From NCBI GenBank assembly GCA_021234155.1, contig JAJEKV010000344.1, positions 186,001-250,000 on the forward strand: a DNA stretch of 64,000 bases, read 5' to 3'. Position numbers and translations under genes: made by a program. The notes beneath the pieces were generated by a model, which was given only the letters and a program-made list of their open reading frames with translations, did not search any database and was not told where the DNA came from. Within the stretch, counting starts at the first letter, position 1. Every line of letters begins with the position of its first letter. This document shows, piece after piece, positions 30,447 through 43,823 of the stretch. The DNA is from Isoetes taiwanensis. Taxonomy: Eukaryota; Streptophyta; Lycopodiopsida; Isoetales; Isoetaceae.

Positions 30447-31640
30447 TTAGCAGATGGAAGAAAAAATATATGACTTTGCATACTCTGAGGATAGGCTAGA
30501 ACCTTTGTTACAAACCAGATGCTAGATGGTGTTGCTTCTACTTTTGCCAAGCAATTCTGCAATTTCATGGTTTTGTGCTCAACTTCAACTAGCCTTCTGT
30601 TCTGCAAATCCATCATACAAGGATTAGCATGATTTCGTGATCATAACAATATAAGAACATGCCAAGCCAGCATGCCTTTTTTATTATATAAATTAGAATC
30701 CAACCTGACAAAGTTCAAGAACTACATTAATCTTTATGGACTCTGTAGAAGGCACAAGATTAGCTCACCTTTAGCTTGATCTAATACTGCAACTTAATAT
30801 ACTGGACCTCTGGAGACAAAATCTTCCAGAGTTGTCATTGGTTATCCAAATTAATGTGTCGCCTACTCCATTTCCTAATTTCTTGTTTAGTAGTAGAAAA
30901 GTAAAAATAGGTCTTATATGTCGGTCTCTCGAATCTTGATAAGAATTTTCTTCAAGGCAAGATCTAAGCTTCAGAAAGGATATAAATCATCTTTCGAATG
31001 GTAAATTGCGAGAACAGATGCAGGTAATGTTTAACCTATAGATTTAAAGATTCAAAAAGACTCGAATAGAGTTCTATCAAGGCTTACCCGTCTGACGCCA
31101 CACCAGCCTCAAAAGAATAGCCTGGATAGATATTCTCTAATATCTTGCTCATGCCAGAGACTACGACCGAAAACGTCTGCACAGATCGTTCCTAATCTGC
31201 ATAACATATCATCCATGGCCAATGCGCTGAAGCTCGTTGCCGGAGGAAATGGTAGAGGGATTTTCCCTCCAAAATTGGTCGTAGAATATTTGTCGTATAT
31301 AATGTTGTATAAATTTTGATGCGTATAAAGCTTGGTGCCCAACCTATAGGGAAAATGAAAATAAAACTAAACTGTCAAACTTGGAGCATCATGATGGCCT
31401 ATTGCTGATGATAGCCCATTGCTATTGGGTGTCACCATTACCTCAGTCTTACATCTTTAGGAGATTTCAACCTGAATTATTTGGGTTCCATCTGTAGGAA
31501 CAACATGGGTTCTTTCTTTGGATGAGACCTCTTTGAAGGCATAGTTTATCAGTTGTTTAGTCCAAAAATTCATTCTTATTCCACATCGTGAAGGTACAAT
31601 TCTGGCTTATGAGCTAATCTGACCACCTACATATGACCAT
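30447..31640 (-). CDS. Possible multi-exon minus-strand gene, unit 1 (unrecognised)
   Basis: Several exon-like segments lie in order on the minus strand. The first is about 31640-31470, containing FWTKQLINYAFKEVSSKE and VVPTDGTQI. The next, about 31341-31092, sits after a CCCTATAG acceptor, reads GTKLYTHQNLYNIIYDKYST and MDDMLCRLG, and ends GVASDG before GTAAGCC. The last, about 30600-30500, follows TTTGCAG and reads RRLVEVEHKTMKLQNCLAKV. Splice sites are good for the middle exon, but frames between its halves disagree, consistent with an indel near 31165. I recognise no domain. It recurs in units 2-4 (about 37.2-38.4, 43.95-45.19, 50.65-51.85 kb). Confidence 0.3.
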
Positions 31641-31724
31641 TTAATATGTTGAAAGTAGATAGATTTTGGAAATGCAAACTGACTTGAGTAAATATTTAGC
31701 CAGCATACAACCATAAATTCACTT

Positions 31725-32030
31725 TTAATTGAAAATACCCTTTTCCTTGAAACTACCCTCTTGCTAGAAAATACCCTGGTATTTATTGCAATCCTCTAGT
31801 TTTTTGGTAATTTCCCTTTCATTCAATCCCCTTTTATTTGAAAATACTCCAATCCATTTGCAAATTCTCTTCTGAACCAGTCCCCCTTTCATGAAAATTA
31901 GCAAATGGGTGTAAATATGGTAATGCTACCCAAAAAGCATTGTCCGGACAAGTGCTGTAAGTGCTTTAGGTGCTTTACCCTCGAGTGCTTTTTCGTTCAA
32001 CGACATCGTTTGATGATTACTCCAGAAATA
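31725..32030. repeat. Second TACCC-rich block and GTGCTTT repeats, unit 1
   Basis: Repeated AATACCC/CAATCCCC words as at 28740-29030, followed at 31950-32005 by four AGTGCT/AGGTGCTTT words (AAGTGCTGTAAGTGCTTTAG). It lies 200-500 bp upstream of the plus-strand gene and probably includes its promoter. Present in all four full units. Confidence 0.5.
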
Positions 32031-32234
32031 GAACGGATCATCCCGTGGAGGTAGGGATCGATGACATGGATGATCCCGCGCGTAATTGGGAGATGAATTT
32101 TCATGTTTGGCGGGATTTCTAGATGGCCGGATTCTTGGGGAAATTCTTGGTTGTCATTCTTTCAAGATTTCCGTGAACGAGATTTTTCCCGGCTGCCTTC
32201 AATTCCAATCCAATTCAATCTTTGATCTGTTCTC

Positions 32235-33448
32235 ATGGCTGATAATTCACTTGCAATTCTCAATCCAAATGCCAATCCCAATTCTAATTCGAGAGCATTG
32301 CTCGATCGGGAAAGGAGAATTTATCCGGATTTTGAAGCCAAGAGGAAGAGAGAATCCGTAAAGAGATTGAAACTAAAGGAAAAAGAAAACATTGCACCAA
32401 ATGAGAAGAAGAGAAAACATTTTCTCGGTGATAGAAGGTTGCAAGAGTCGCCAAAAGAGCTAATCGACTCTTTTAATCACATTGTGAGGAATGTTTAGGA
32501 GGATTTAGACAAAGGGAGAATTCTTCAAAGACTTTTGAAGAAAAATACACATTTACCATTGCAAGGAGAATTACCGGATCCCAAGAACCGGGTCGTAATG
32601 CATTATACCATGATTTCCAATGTCCGAGAGACAATGCAGCCCAAAAATGCAAGAAAAAAGCGATATTTTGCAAGCAAGAAAGAGCACTCTACAAATGGCG
32701 ACTGTTAGGGGCCCGTGGATCAATCAATCTGCAATTTCAAGGGTTCTATCTATTCCACTTAAAAACTATTTGCCATGGCATTTAGAAGACAATTTTTGCG
32801 AGAATCAAGTCGGCCCCCGGGTCAATGTTTGGAAGGAAGAGAAGAAAAGATGCCTTCACAGCTGAAGAAATAGCCACAGTCAGGAAGTATTGGGATGAAA
32901 ATACCAGAGTATCACCTTATAAGAAGCATGTGAGGAAGCATTTGAATGATAAAGGTGAGAAAATTGATCATCCTATTCATCTGCTAGAGATGACACAGGT
33001 ATAGTTTCGACCATACATTTTGAATGCTTTCTTTCTTTCTTTTTGTTTAGAAAGTAACTAAATTTTTTCATTGTGCAGGTTCAACTATATCTTGGTTTCA
33101 AGAAGGAACATCCAGATATGAAGATGTCCCAGCAGGCTTTCGAGAAACTGAAGCCAAGCTACATTAGAAAATTAAAAGAAAGGGAGACCTGTTGCTGCCA
33201 ATACCATTTGCATTTAGAATTTGTAAGGCAGGCCATCAATAATATGAGGACAGATCCTCATAGTGTTCACAAGGAATGTAAATGTAAGTGCAAAGTTTGT
33301 GGCCTGTGTCGATCAGTATGGCCAAGGAGAACACCATTAAATCAACTAGTGATTATTGGAGAATGGTGGTGTGCCAAAAGGATGAGAGTGAAGAGTGGCA
33401 TAAGCACGTGTGTTTGATGCAGACTTGTACAAAGTGTGGGTTAAAGAA
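32235..33448 (+). CDS. Unrecognised basic, Cys/His-rich protein (possible transposase-derived DNA-binding protein), unit 1
   Basis: Exon 1 runs from ATG 32235 to about 32998 (CAG then GTATAG); exon 2 is 33079-33448 (TTGTGCAG before, GTAAGTAT after). Exon 3 may start near 33550. The N-terminus is Asn-rich (NPNANPNSN), then very basic (KRKRES, RLKLKEKENIAPNEKKRK). Next come NQSAISRVLSIP, which could be a helix-turn-helix, and FTAEEIATVRKYWDENTRVSPYKK in a shifted frame. Exon 2 reads LYLGFKKEHPDMKMS, PSYIRKLKERE, then Cys/His groups (CCCQYHLHLEF, KCKCKVCG) and, one frame away, WHKHVCLMRTCTKCGLKK. Unit 1 has a stop at the codon beginning 32496 and frame changes. HTH plus zinc-ligand clusters recall transposon-encoded proteins, by inference only. 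Confidence 0.45.
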
Positions 33449-36195
33449 GTAAGTATGGTTTCCTTTTGCTTGTACATTACTTTTAAGTAGTATCTAATCT
33501 AAACCTGTTTCCTGTCTGATAGTCTTGGTCATCTTTTCCTCAACAGAGTTATCTTGTCCAGGTTGTATGTGAGTGTCCCTGCTTGATAGGAATGCTCAGC
33601 TTCACTCAAACACAGGAAAAGATTGAGTGTTCATGCCTGCAGATTTATAAAACAAATTTCAAAGTCCGCTACCTTGAAATAACTAAGTCTCAGAACTAAA
33701 TCACATTGTGCCTTGCTTTTATTTGAAGCACTAAGGTTTTGGTGTATTCTCAGAGTTGTCAGAGTCTAATCCAGGTGATAGAATTCCAAAATTATCCTAT
33801 TAGAGTGATGTGCAAAATCTTGGATTCTGCCAGGGACATTGACCAATTCTTGACCCGGTCAGTGTGATCATTTTCAACAAGCTCTGATGCAAGACTTCAG
33901 TCCAGACTGAATCCACATATTCTCAGCCCCTTTGAGTTCATGCCAAGATTAAAATCATTTGCAAAACCATTAGGTTGTGGCTGTAAGGAGTCTTAGAGTC
34001 TAGACTGTTTTTTCTTGAATTGGGAAAGTTACTGTAACTGATACATCTGCCATTATTGTTTTTGTATTGCAGGTTGCAGTGATTATCTATAGGATGATCC
34101 AAGCGGTAATAGATGGAATTTTTTTTCCCTCCACTCTACTGCTGTTCGAAATCCCAAATCCTAGAAATGATCTGACATCTGGTTTGTCATTTCTACAATG
34201 ACTTTACCAAAATAGAATTTAGTGCCTTCACAAAAACTGTTGTTGCAAATGATGCCTCCACTATTCCCAAATGTGTGACATGTAAAAACATGGTTGTGCA
34301 AAATAGCATTTTTTTCCCCTCAAAAGGAATTTTCTTACCTTTTGATATTCAGAAACATAAATAGACAGTTATTTGCTTATAAACTTGGCCCTTCTTGAGG
34401 CTAGAACCGGTTTGATCTTGTCTAAATCTATGAGATTTCATTTCTGGCTAAAGAATACCGACATGAAGTCAAAAATCAAGAATTTGGGTGAAGGGGCTTG
34501 CTCTGGAGTTGCTTAAAACTCATCCACCTAGGACCCCAAGCTTTTCGAAGTTGTAATCAAATGCTAGTTCTCGTGAAATCTAGGGTCGATAAGTGGAAGA
34601 AAGATCAAAAGCGGTGAAGAACCAAACACGTATATAGATACGCATTACCCATTCAAAACATTCCCGCAAGGGGCAGAGGGGACGCCGCATGTGTCTACAC
34701 ATCTGGCATATTGGTACGCAACCCAACACCCTTTCTTTCTATATCTAGCATAATAACAGGGGTTTTTTTTTAAATTTTGTACACTTTTTCCAATGGTTTT
34801 ACTATGATTTAGAGGTCGTATTGCGTGGAGTGTACTAATGCGTACATCTAGAGTGCGCACTAAATTTTCATCTTTTAATTCCACTTTTCTATGGTTTGAT
34901 CTATGACATCCTCTTCCATGCCATTCCAACGGTTAAGATCAACCCTGTTACTTTTAATCTAAGGGCTTGTAATTTTTTATTGTTATTTTTCCTCACATCT
35001 CAGAGATTACATGCACATGTCGAGCCCTAGTTTGCCCTAGTTTTTGCTTTGGTGATTGCGGTGCGGCGTAGGTGGAAGCTCTGGTTTTTAACTCCATAAT
35101 TGCCTTCGGTCATAACGGGATCCCTTTTTGTGATATTTTTGTTTCGGTCTTCTATCGGCTGCGTTGATGGGGCATGAGCAATTCGGGCCCTAAGGGGAAG
35201 TCCACAAAATCAAGTCCCGAGTAGCGGTTCTTACCTCAGAGCCCGCTAGTTTTTTCCTTCTATTACAATCGAGTAGACTCGCAGAGTTTCCTTTGTGGTC
35301 GGCTGCACCAATTGATACGCAATTTAGCCCTCCTCCGAAGTTCTTCCTTGAGTTCGTGATTTTGATTTGGGGCAAGGGGTTTCAAGCCGGAAGGCCCGCA
35401 GAGATAAAAGATCCATTAAAGTTAGAGCACAAGGGGCGGCACGTCTGTTTCAGATGATTATGCAACTCTAGGTATCACTACGAAAAAAGGTGCTCCAATA
35501 CCCCGAAAAATACCCCCCAAAAATGCCTGTAAAATCCCCTTTTTCTCGCCGAACAACGGGGATAAAATCAATTTCGGAACCGTGGTATTTGGCCACAATC
35601 CCCCTTTTCCACATTTGTAAGATAATGGGTTCAAGCTGGTGTCACAATCCCCTCTTCGTAAATGTAAATTCATACCCTGTTTTAGATAATACCCTGATAT
35701 AGCATGCCCCGTTATCATTTGTAAGATAATATCCTATTTCAGATAATACCCTGTTATCATTTAAAGATAATATCATTTCAAAAACAAGTTGATAAGTAAC
35801 AAATTGATCACAGACGATAAGTAATAAACGGATAAGATTTCTCATTATTTTAGAAACAACAATAACAAATTGATCAAATGTCAAGAAACAACTGATACAC
35901 AAAATTCTCGCTTGACCAAGTCAAGTTTCTTAGCGACTAAGTAAGAGATTTTGATCAACAAATACTCTACCACTAAGTCCAACTATATTTGCTGCAGGGG
36001 CAATGGCAGTAAGATCCAAACAATGTATTCTTCTACTAGCCAGAGCGTATTCACTTCTTAGATTGTACACTCTATCCACCATTTGAATAGCAACTTCTTA
36101 CAAGAATGTCATTCTTGATATCATAGTAACACTTGGTATTCACAAAATTCTGCATATACATCACAAGACTATCACATTTTCTTTTCTTTTTTTTT

Positions 36196-37096
36196 GGGAA
36201 ATTTCTAAAACTACCCTTATATCTTAACATAATTATTAAATTACCCCTATATTTATAGAAATTATCAAACTACCCTTTTCTTTTTAGCAACGACTGTTCC
36301 CTTTTGCGTCAGAAGAACACTGCCGGCAAAGGATGATCTTGAATCCAGAAGTAAGCATGATCTGCATTAGGATGATCTGAATCCGGAGCAGGGGATGGAG
36401 TCGTGGTTGCCCAGGCCGGCCAGAGTTCTTTCTGTATCTTCACCGGAATGCAAGCTACGCCTTATTTTTCATCAATCCACCTTCTCAAATCCGCCTTTAC
36501 CTTGCCATAATTCCTCCAAATTCCGGCATTAGATCATTAAAAATCACCCAAAATGGAACAGATTAACCAAAATCCGTGTTAAATGGTTCAAAATTGCCCA
36601 CAAATCATCAAATGTTGTAGTGCGGATTCGTGTAAAAGCAAGCACAACACCGGATTTGAACTCACTCATTGGGCTTTGCGTAATCGTTGCGACTCAGTAG
36701 AAATTGAGGTTGGTTGTTCTGCTTTTGGATAATTCCAGCGTTGGAATTTGGAGGTGAAGAAAATTGTTGAGTGATCATCGATAAGGTCTGGTTTCCTGGG
36801 CCTCGAATGTTTTATGAGGCCAAAGAATGAGCAAAAATCTGCCCCATGTTCTCCGATCAAGCCATTGAATGTTCTCCGATCAAGCCATTGATCAAAAGGC
36901 TTGACGACCAAATTGCTCTGCTCAAACATAAGCCGCACCTCATCCATTAAGGATTGCTTAGCATTCAACAGAAAAGGACCAAAACCGCCCCATCTCGGGG
37001 GGCGTACACAATACAAGGGCATATCAACAAATTCAGAGAAAATACAAGGGCATTATAACAATTTGAACAAAATCGGGAGCATTTTTAAAATTTTTC
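36196..37096. mobile_element. Mutator-like element, unit 2 copy
   Basis: Same position and termini as in unit 1. The right terminus reads TTTTTC followed by a lengthened T run instead of TTTTCCC. Duplicated with the unit rather than inserted separately. Confidence 0.7.
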
Positions 37097-38982
37097 TTTT
37101 TTTTTTTCACTTTAAAAACGGACTTACGTTGCCTACAATGCTTCCCTACAAAGTTCTCTATGACTTTCGGTGACCAATAATAGTGATTAGCGGATGGAAG
37201 AAAAAATATATGACTTTGCATACCTCGAGGATAGGCTAGAACCTTTGTTACAAAACCGGATGCTAGATGGTGTTGCTTCTACTTTTGCCAAGCAATTGCA
37301 GAATTTCATGGTTTTGTGCTCAACTTCAACTAGTTTTCTTCGTTCGCAAATCCATCGCACAAGGATTAGCATGATTTCGTGATCATAACAATATAAGAAC
37401 ATGCCAAGCCAAAGATGCCTTTTTATTATATAAATTAGAATCCAACCCGACAAAGTTCAAGAACTACATTAATCTTTATGGACTCTGTAGAAGGCACAAG
37501 ATTAGCTCACCTTTAGCTTGATCTAATACTGCAACTTGATATACTGGACCTCTGGAGACAAAATCTTCCAGAGTTGTCATTGGTTATCCAAATTAATGTG
37601 TCGCCTACTCCATTTCCTAATTTCTTGTTTAGTAGTAGAAAAGTAAAAATAGGTCTTATATGTCGGTCTCTCGAATCTTGATAAGAATTTTCTTCAAGGC
37701 AAGATCTAAGCTTCAGAAAGGATATAAATCATCTTTCGAATGGTAAATTGCGAGAATAGATGCAGGTAATGTTTAACCTATAGATTTAAAGATTCAAAAA
37801 GACTCGAATAGAGTTCTATCAAGGCTTACCCGTCTGACGCCACACCAGCCTCAAAAGAATAGCCGGATAGATATTCTCTAATATCTTGCTCATGCCGTAG
37901 ACTACTTAATCGAAAAAACGCCCGCACGGATCGCTCCTTTCTAATACAACATAACATATCATCCATGGCCAATGCGCTGAAGCTCGTTGCCGGAGGAAAT
38001 GGTAGAGGGATTTTCCCTCCAAAATTGGTCGTAGAATATTTGTCGTATATAATGTTGTATAAATTTTGATGCGTATAAAGCTTGGTGCCCAACCTATAGG
38101 GAAAATGAAAATAAAACTAAACTGTCAAACTTGGAGCATCATGATGGCCTATTGCTGATGATAGCCCATTGCTATTGGGTGTCACCATTACCTCAGTCTT
38201 ACATCTTTAGGAGATTTCAACCTGAATTATTTGGGTTCCATCTGTAGGAACAACATGGGTTCTTTCTTTGGATGAGACCTCTTTGAAGGCATAGTTTATC
38301 AGTTGTTTAGTCCAAAAATTCATTCTTATTCCACATCGTGAAGGTACAATTCTGGCTTATGAGCTAATCTGACCACCTACATATGACCATTTAATATGTT
38401 GAAAGTAGATAGATTTTGGAAATGCAAACTGACTTGAGTAAATATTTAGCCAGCATACAACCATAAATTCACTTTTAATTGAAAATACCCTTTTCCTTGA
38501 AACTACCCTCTTGCTAGAAAATACCCTGGTATTTATTGCAATCCTCTAGTTTTTTGGTAATTTCCCTTTCATTCAATCCCCTTTTATTTGAAAATACTCC
38601 AATCCATTTTGCAAATTCTCTTCGAACCAAGTCCCCTTTCATGAAAATTAGCAAATGGGTGTAAAAATATGGTAATGTTACCCAAAAGCATTGTCAGGAC
38701 AAGTGTTGTAAGTGCTTTAGGTGCTTTACCCTCGAGTGCTTTTTCGTTCAACGACATCGTTTGATGATTACTCCAGAAATAGAACGGATCATCCCGTGGA
38801 GGTAGGGATCGATGACATGGATGATCCCGTGCGAATTGGGAGATGAATTTTCATGTTTGGCGGGATTTCTAGATGGTCGGATTCTTGAGGGAAATTCTTG
38901 GTTGTCATTCTTTCAAGATTTCAGAATCGAGATTTTCTCGGCTGTCTTCAATTCCAATCAATTCAATCTTTGATCTGTTCTC

Positions 38983-40199
38983 ATGGCTGATAATTCACTT
39001 GCAATTCTCAATCCAAATGCCAATCCCAATTCTAATTCCGAGAGCATTTCGATCGGAAAGGAGAATTTATCCGGATTTTGAAGCCAAGAGGAAGAGAGAA
39101 TCGAGAAAGAGATTGAAACTAAAGGAAAAAAAAAAACATTGCACCAAATGAGAAGAAGAGAAAACATTTTTCTCGTTGATAGAAGGTTGCAAGAAGAGTC
39201 CAAAAGAGCTACCCGACTCTTTTAATCACATTGTGAGGAATGTTTGAGAGGATTTAGACAAAGGGAGAATTCTTCAAAGACTTTTGAAGAAAAATACACA
39301 TTTACCATTGCAAGGAGAATTACCGGATCCCAAGAACACGGGCTGTAATGCATTATACCATGATTTCCAATGTCAGAGACAATGCAGCCCAAAAATGCAA
39401 AGAAAAACTGGATATTTTGCAAGCAAGAAAGAGCACTCTACAAATGGCAACTGTTCGGGCCTAGGGATCAATCAATCTGCAATTTCAAGGGTTCTATCTA
39501 TTCCACGAAAAACTGTTGCCATGGCATTTAGAAGACGAATTTTTGCAGAATCCGTTATTTTTGGTCAATGTTTGGAAGGAAGAGAAGAAAAGATGCCTTC
39601 ACGGTGAAGAAATAGCCACGGTCGAGGAAGTATTGGGATGAAAATACCGAGTATCACCTTATAAGAAGCATGTGAGGAAGCATTTGAATGATAAAGGTGA
39701 GAAAATTGATCATCCTATTCATCCGCTAGAGATGACACAGGTATAGTTTCGACCATACATTTTGAATGCTTTCTTTCTTTCTTTTGTTTAGAAAGTAACT
39801 AAATTTTTTCATTGTGCAGGTTCAACTATATCTTGGTTTCAAGAAGGAACATCCAGATATGAAGATGTCAAAGGGCTTCGAGAAACGGAAGCCAAGCTAC
39901 ATTAGAAAATTAAAAGAAAGGGAGACACATTCTTTTGCCAATACCATTTGCATTTAGAATTTGTAAGGCAAGGCCATCAATAATATGAGGACAGATCCTC
40001 ATAGTGTTCACAAGGAATGTAAATGTAAGTGCAAAGTTTGTGGCCCAGTCGATCTGTATGGCCAAAGGAGAACACCATTAAATCAACTAGTGATTATTGG
40101 AGAATGGTGGTGTGCCAAAAGGATGAGAGTGAAGAGTGGCATAAGCACGTGTGTTTGATGCGGACTTGTACAAAGTGTGGGTTAAAGAAGTAAGTATGG
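38983..40199 (+). CDS. Same unrecognised gene, unit 2 copy (frameshifted)
   Basis: ATG at 38983, exon 1 ends about 39740 (CAG|GTATAG), exon 2 is 39830-40199. Extra A in the Lys-rich stretch near 39130 and indels near 39185 and 39350 break the frame. SAISRVLSIPRKTVAMAFRR is legible at about 39475-39535 and supports the HTH-like segment. The exon structure is identical to unit 1. Confidence 0.42.
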
Positions 40200-41253
40200 T
40201 TTCCTTTTGCTTGTACATTACTTTTAAGTAGTATCTAATCTAAACTGTTTCTGTCGATAGTCTTGGTCATCTTTTCCTCAACAGAGTTATCTTGTCCAGG
40301 TTGTATGTGAGTGTCCACGCTTGATAGGAATGCTCACTTCACTCAAACACGGGGAAAAGATTGAGTGTTCATGCCCTGCAGATTTATGTTCTCTCGAAAT
40401 TTCAAAAGTGCTACCTTGAAATAACTAAAGGCAGAACTAAATCACATTGTGCCTTGCTTTTATTTGAAGCACTAAGGTTTGCAGGTATTCTCTGAGTTGT
40501 CGAGTCTAATCCGGTGATAGAATTCCAAAATTATCCTATTAGAGTGATGTGCAAAATCTTGGATTACGCGGGGACATTGACCAATTCTTGACCCGGTCGG
40601 TGTGATCATTTTCAACAAGCTCGATGCAAGACTTCAGGTCGGTGAATCCACATATTCTCAGCCCCTTTGAGTTCATGCCAAGATTAAAATCATTTGCAAA
40701 ACCATTAGGTTGTGGCTGTAAGGAGTCTTAGAGTCTAGATTTTTTTTTTCTTGAATTGGGAAAGATTCAGAATCGATACATCCGCCATTATTGTTTTTGT
40801 ATTGCGAGGTTGGTGATTATCTATAGGATGATCCAAGCGGTAATAGATGGAAATTTTTTCCCTCCACTCTACTGCTGTTCGAAATCCCAAATCCTAGAAA
40901 TGATCTGACATCTGGTTTGTCATTTCTACAATGACTTTACCAAAATAGAATTTAGTGCCTTCACAAAAACTGTTGTTGCAAATGATGCCTCCACTATTCC
41001 CAAATGTGTGACATGTAAAAACATGGTTGTGCAAAATAGCATTTTTTTCCCCTCAAAGGAATTTTCTTACCTTTTGATATTCAGAAACTTATAAATAGAC
41101 AGTTATTTGCTTATAAACTTGGCCCTTCTTGAGGCTAGAACCGGTTTGATCTTGGCTAAATCTATGAGATTTCATTTCTGGCTAAAGAATACTGACATGA
41201 AGTCAAAAATCAAGAATTTGGGTGAAGGGGCTTGCTCTGGAGTTGCTTAAAAC

Positions 41254-41661
41254 TCATCCACCTAGGACCCCAAGCTTTTCGAAGTTGTAATCAAATGCTA
41301 GTTCTCGGTGAAATCTAGGGTCGACAGTGGAAGAAAGATCAAAAGCAGCTGAAGAACCAAACACAGACATAGATACGTACCCATTCAAAACATTCCCGCA
41401 AGGGGCAGAGGGGACGCCGCATGTGTCTACACATCTGGCATATTGGTACGCAACCCAACACCCTTTCTTTCTATATCTAGCATAATAACAGGGGTTTTTT
41501 TTTAAATTTTGTACACTTTTTCCAATGGTTTTACTATGATTTAGAGGTCGTATTGCGTGGAGTGTACTAATGCGTACATCTAGAGTGCGCACTAAATTTT
41601 CATCTTTTAATTCCACTTTTCTATGGTTTGATCTATGACATCCTCTTCCATGCCATTCCAA
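41254..41661 (-). CDS. Unrecognised 135-residue open frame, unit 3 copy
   Basis: Identical in protein to the unit 1 frame at 27777-28184. The counterparts at about 34520-34929, 47990-48388 and 54720-55123 carry indels that change or shorten it. Confidence 0.3.
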   Translation of the reverse strand: MEWHGRGCHRSNHRKVELKDENLVRTLDVRISTLHAIRPLNHSKTIGKSVQNLKKNPCYYARYRKKGCWVAYQYARCVDTCGVPSAPCGNVLNGYVSMSVFGSSAAFDLSSTVDPRFHRELAFDYNFEKLGVLGG

Positions 41662-42925
41662 CGGTTAAGATCAACCCTGTTACTTTTAATCTAAGGGCTT
41701 GTAATTTTTATTGTTATTTTTCCTCACATCTCGGAGATTACATGCACATGTCGAGCCCTAGTTTGCCCTAGTTTTTGCTTTGGTGATTGCGATTAGGCGT
41801 AGGTGGAAGCTCACGGTTTTAACTCCATAATTGCCTTTGGTCATAATTGGGGATCCCTTTTTGTGATATTTTTTGTTTTCGGGTCTTCTATCTGCTGCGT
41901 TGATGGCCGCTGGAACAATTCAGATCCCTAAGGGGAAGTCCACAAAAATCAAGTCCGAGTAGCGGTTCTTACCTCGAGCCCGCTAGTTTTTTCCTTCTAT
42001 TACAATCGAGTAGACTCCATGAGAGTTTCCTTTGTGGTCGGCCGCACCAATTGATCTGACAATTTAGCCCTCCGTGAGTTCTTCCTTGAGTTCGCATTTT
42101 GATTTGGGGCAAGGGGTTTCAAGCGGAAGGCCTGCAGAGATAAAAGATCCATTAAAGTTAGAGCACAAGGGGGTTGCACGCCTGTTTCAGATGATTATGC
42201 AACTCTAGGTATCACTACGAAAAAGGTGCTCCAATACCCGAAAAATACCCCCAAAATGCGTAAAATCCCTTTTTACGTCGAACAACGGGGGATAAAATCA
42301 ATTTTCGGAACCGTGGTATTTGGCCACAATCCCCTTTTCCACATTTGTAAGATAATGGCCCGTTACTTTGGTGTCACAATCCCTCTTCTAAATGTAAATT
42401 CATACCTGTTTTTAGATAATACCCCGATATAGCATGCCCCGTTATCATTTGTAAGATAATATCCTATTTGAGATAATACCCGTTATCATTTAAAGATAAT
42501 ATCATTTCAAAAACAAGTTGATAAGTAACAAATTGATCCACAGGGCGATAAGTAATAAACGGATAAGATTTCTCATTATTTTAGAAACAACAATAACAAA
42601 TTGATCAAATGTCAAGAAACAAATCTGATACACAAAATTCTGCTTGACCAAGCTGTTTCTTGGCAGCTAAGTAAGAGATTTTGATCAACAAATACTCTAC
42701 CACTAAGTCCAACTATATTTCTTTCTAGGGGCAATGGCAATAAGATCCAAACAATGTATTCTTCTACTAGCAGGCGTATTCACTTCTTAGATTGTACACT
42801 CTATCCACCATTTGAATAGCAACTTCTTACAAGAATGTCATTCTTGATATCATAGTAACACTTGGTATTCACAAAATTCTGCATATACATCACAAGACTA
42901 TCACATTTTCTTTTCTTTTTTTTTT

Positions 42926-43823
42926 GGGAAATTTCTAAAACTACCCTTATATCTTAACATAATTATTAAATTACCCTATATTTATAGAAATTATCAAACT
43001 ACCCTTTTCTTTTTAGCAACGCATTTGTTTCCTTTTAAGTCGAGGAAGAAGAACTGCTGTAGGCAAAAGGATGATCTTGAATCAAGTAAGCATGATCGCA
43101 TTAGGATGATGCGAATAGGGCGGGGATGGAGTCGTGGTTGCCCAGGCCGCCCGAGTTCTTTTTGTATCTTCACAGGAATGCAAGCTCGCCTTATTTTCAT
43201 CAATCCACCTTCTCAAATCCGCCTTACCTTGCCATAATTCCTCCAAATTAGGCATTAGATCATTAAAATCACCCAAAATGGAGCAGATTAACCAAAATCC
43301 GTGTTAAATGGTTCAAAATTGCCCACAAATCATCAAATGTTGTAGTGCGGATTAGATTGTAAAAGCAAGCACAACACGGATTTGAACTCACTCATTGGGC
43401 TTTGAGAATCGTTCGCTTGAGTTACGTAGAAATTGAGGTTGGTTGTTCTGTTTTTTGGATAATTCAGCGTTGGAATTTGGAGGTGAAGAAAATTGTTGAG
43501 TGATCATCGATAAGGTCTGGTTTCCTGGGCCTCGAATGTTTTATGAGGCCAAAGAATGAGCAAAAATCTGCCCCATGTTCTCCGATCAAGCCATTGAATG
43601 TTCTCAGATCAAGCCATTGATCAAAGGCTTTGACGACCAAATTATCTGCTCAAACATAAGCTGCACCTCATCCATTAAGGATTGCTTAGCATTCAACGGA
43701 AAAGGACCAAAAGCGCCCCATCTAGGGGGCGTACACAATACAAGGGCATATCAACAAATTCAGAAAATACAAGGGCATTATAACAATTTCGAACAAAATC
43801 AGGAGCATTTTTAAAATTTTTCC
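42926..43823. mobile_element. Mutator-like element, unit 3 copy
   Basis: Same position and termini as in unit 1. The interior has several indels at CAG/CTG sites, so the captured frame is broken. Confidence 0.7.

Larger units (their letters stand above)
27341..34080. repeat. Array unit 1
   Basis: The least altered copy in its first kilobase. Contents in order: minus-strand open stretches (27777-28184, about 28466-28672), TACCC-rich block (28740-29030), Mutator-like element (29454-30358), minus-strand exon-like pieces (30447-31640), a second TACCC-rich block (31725-31925) and the plus-strand gene (32235-33448 and beyond). Confidence 0.95.
34081..40814. repeat. Array unit 2
   Basis: Co-linear with unit 1. 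Differences cluster from about 35150 to 37450 and 38580 to 40800 and are mainly losses or changes at CAG/CTG. Long stretches such as 37440-37740 and 38000-38580 are essentially unchanged. Confidence 0.95.

Noticed and set aside
28732..32010. A complete CACTA transposon in each unit
   Set aside because: CACTACGAAAAAAGG at 28732 fits a 5' end, but no matching TAGTG-type right terminus or 3-bp duplication is found, and no TNP-type transposase is seen.
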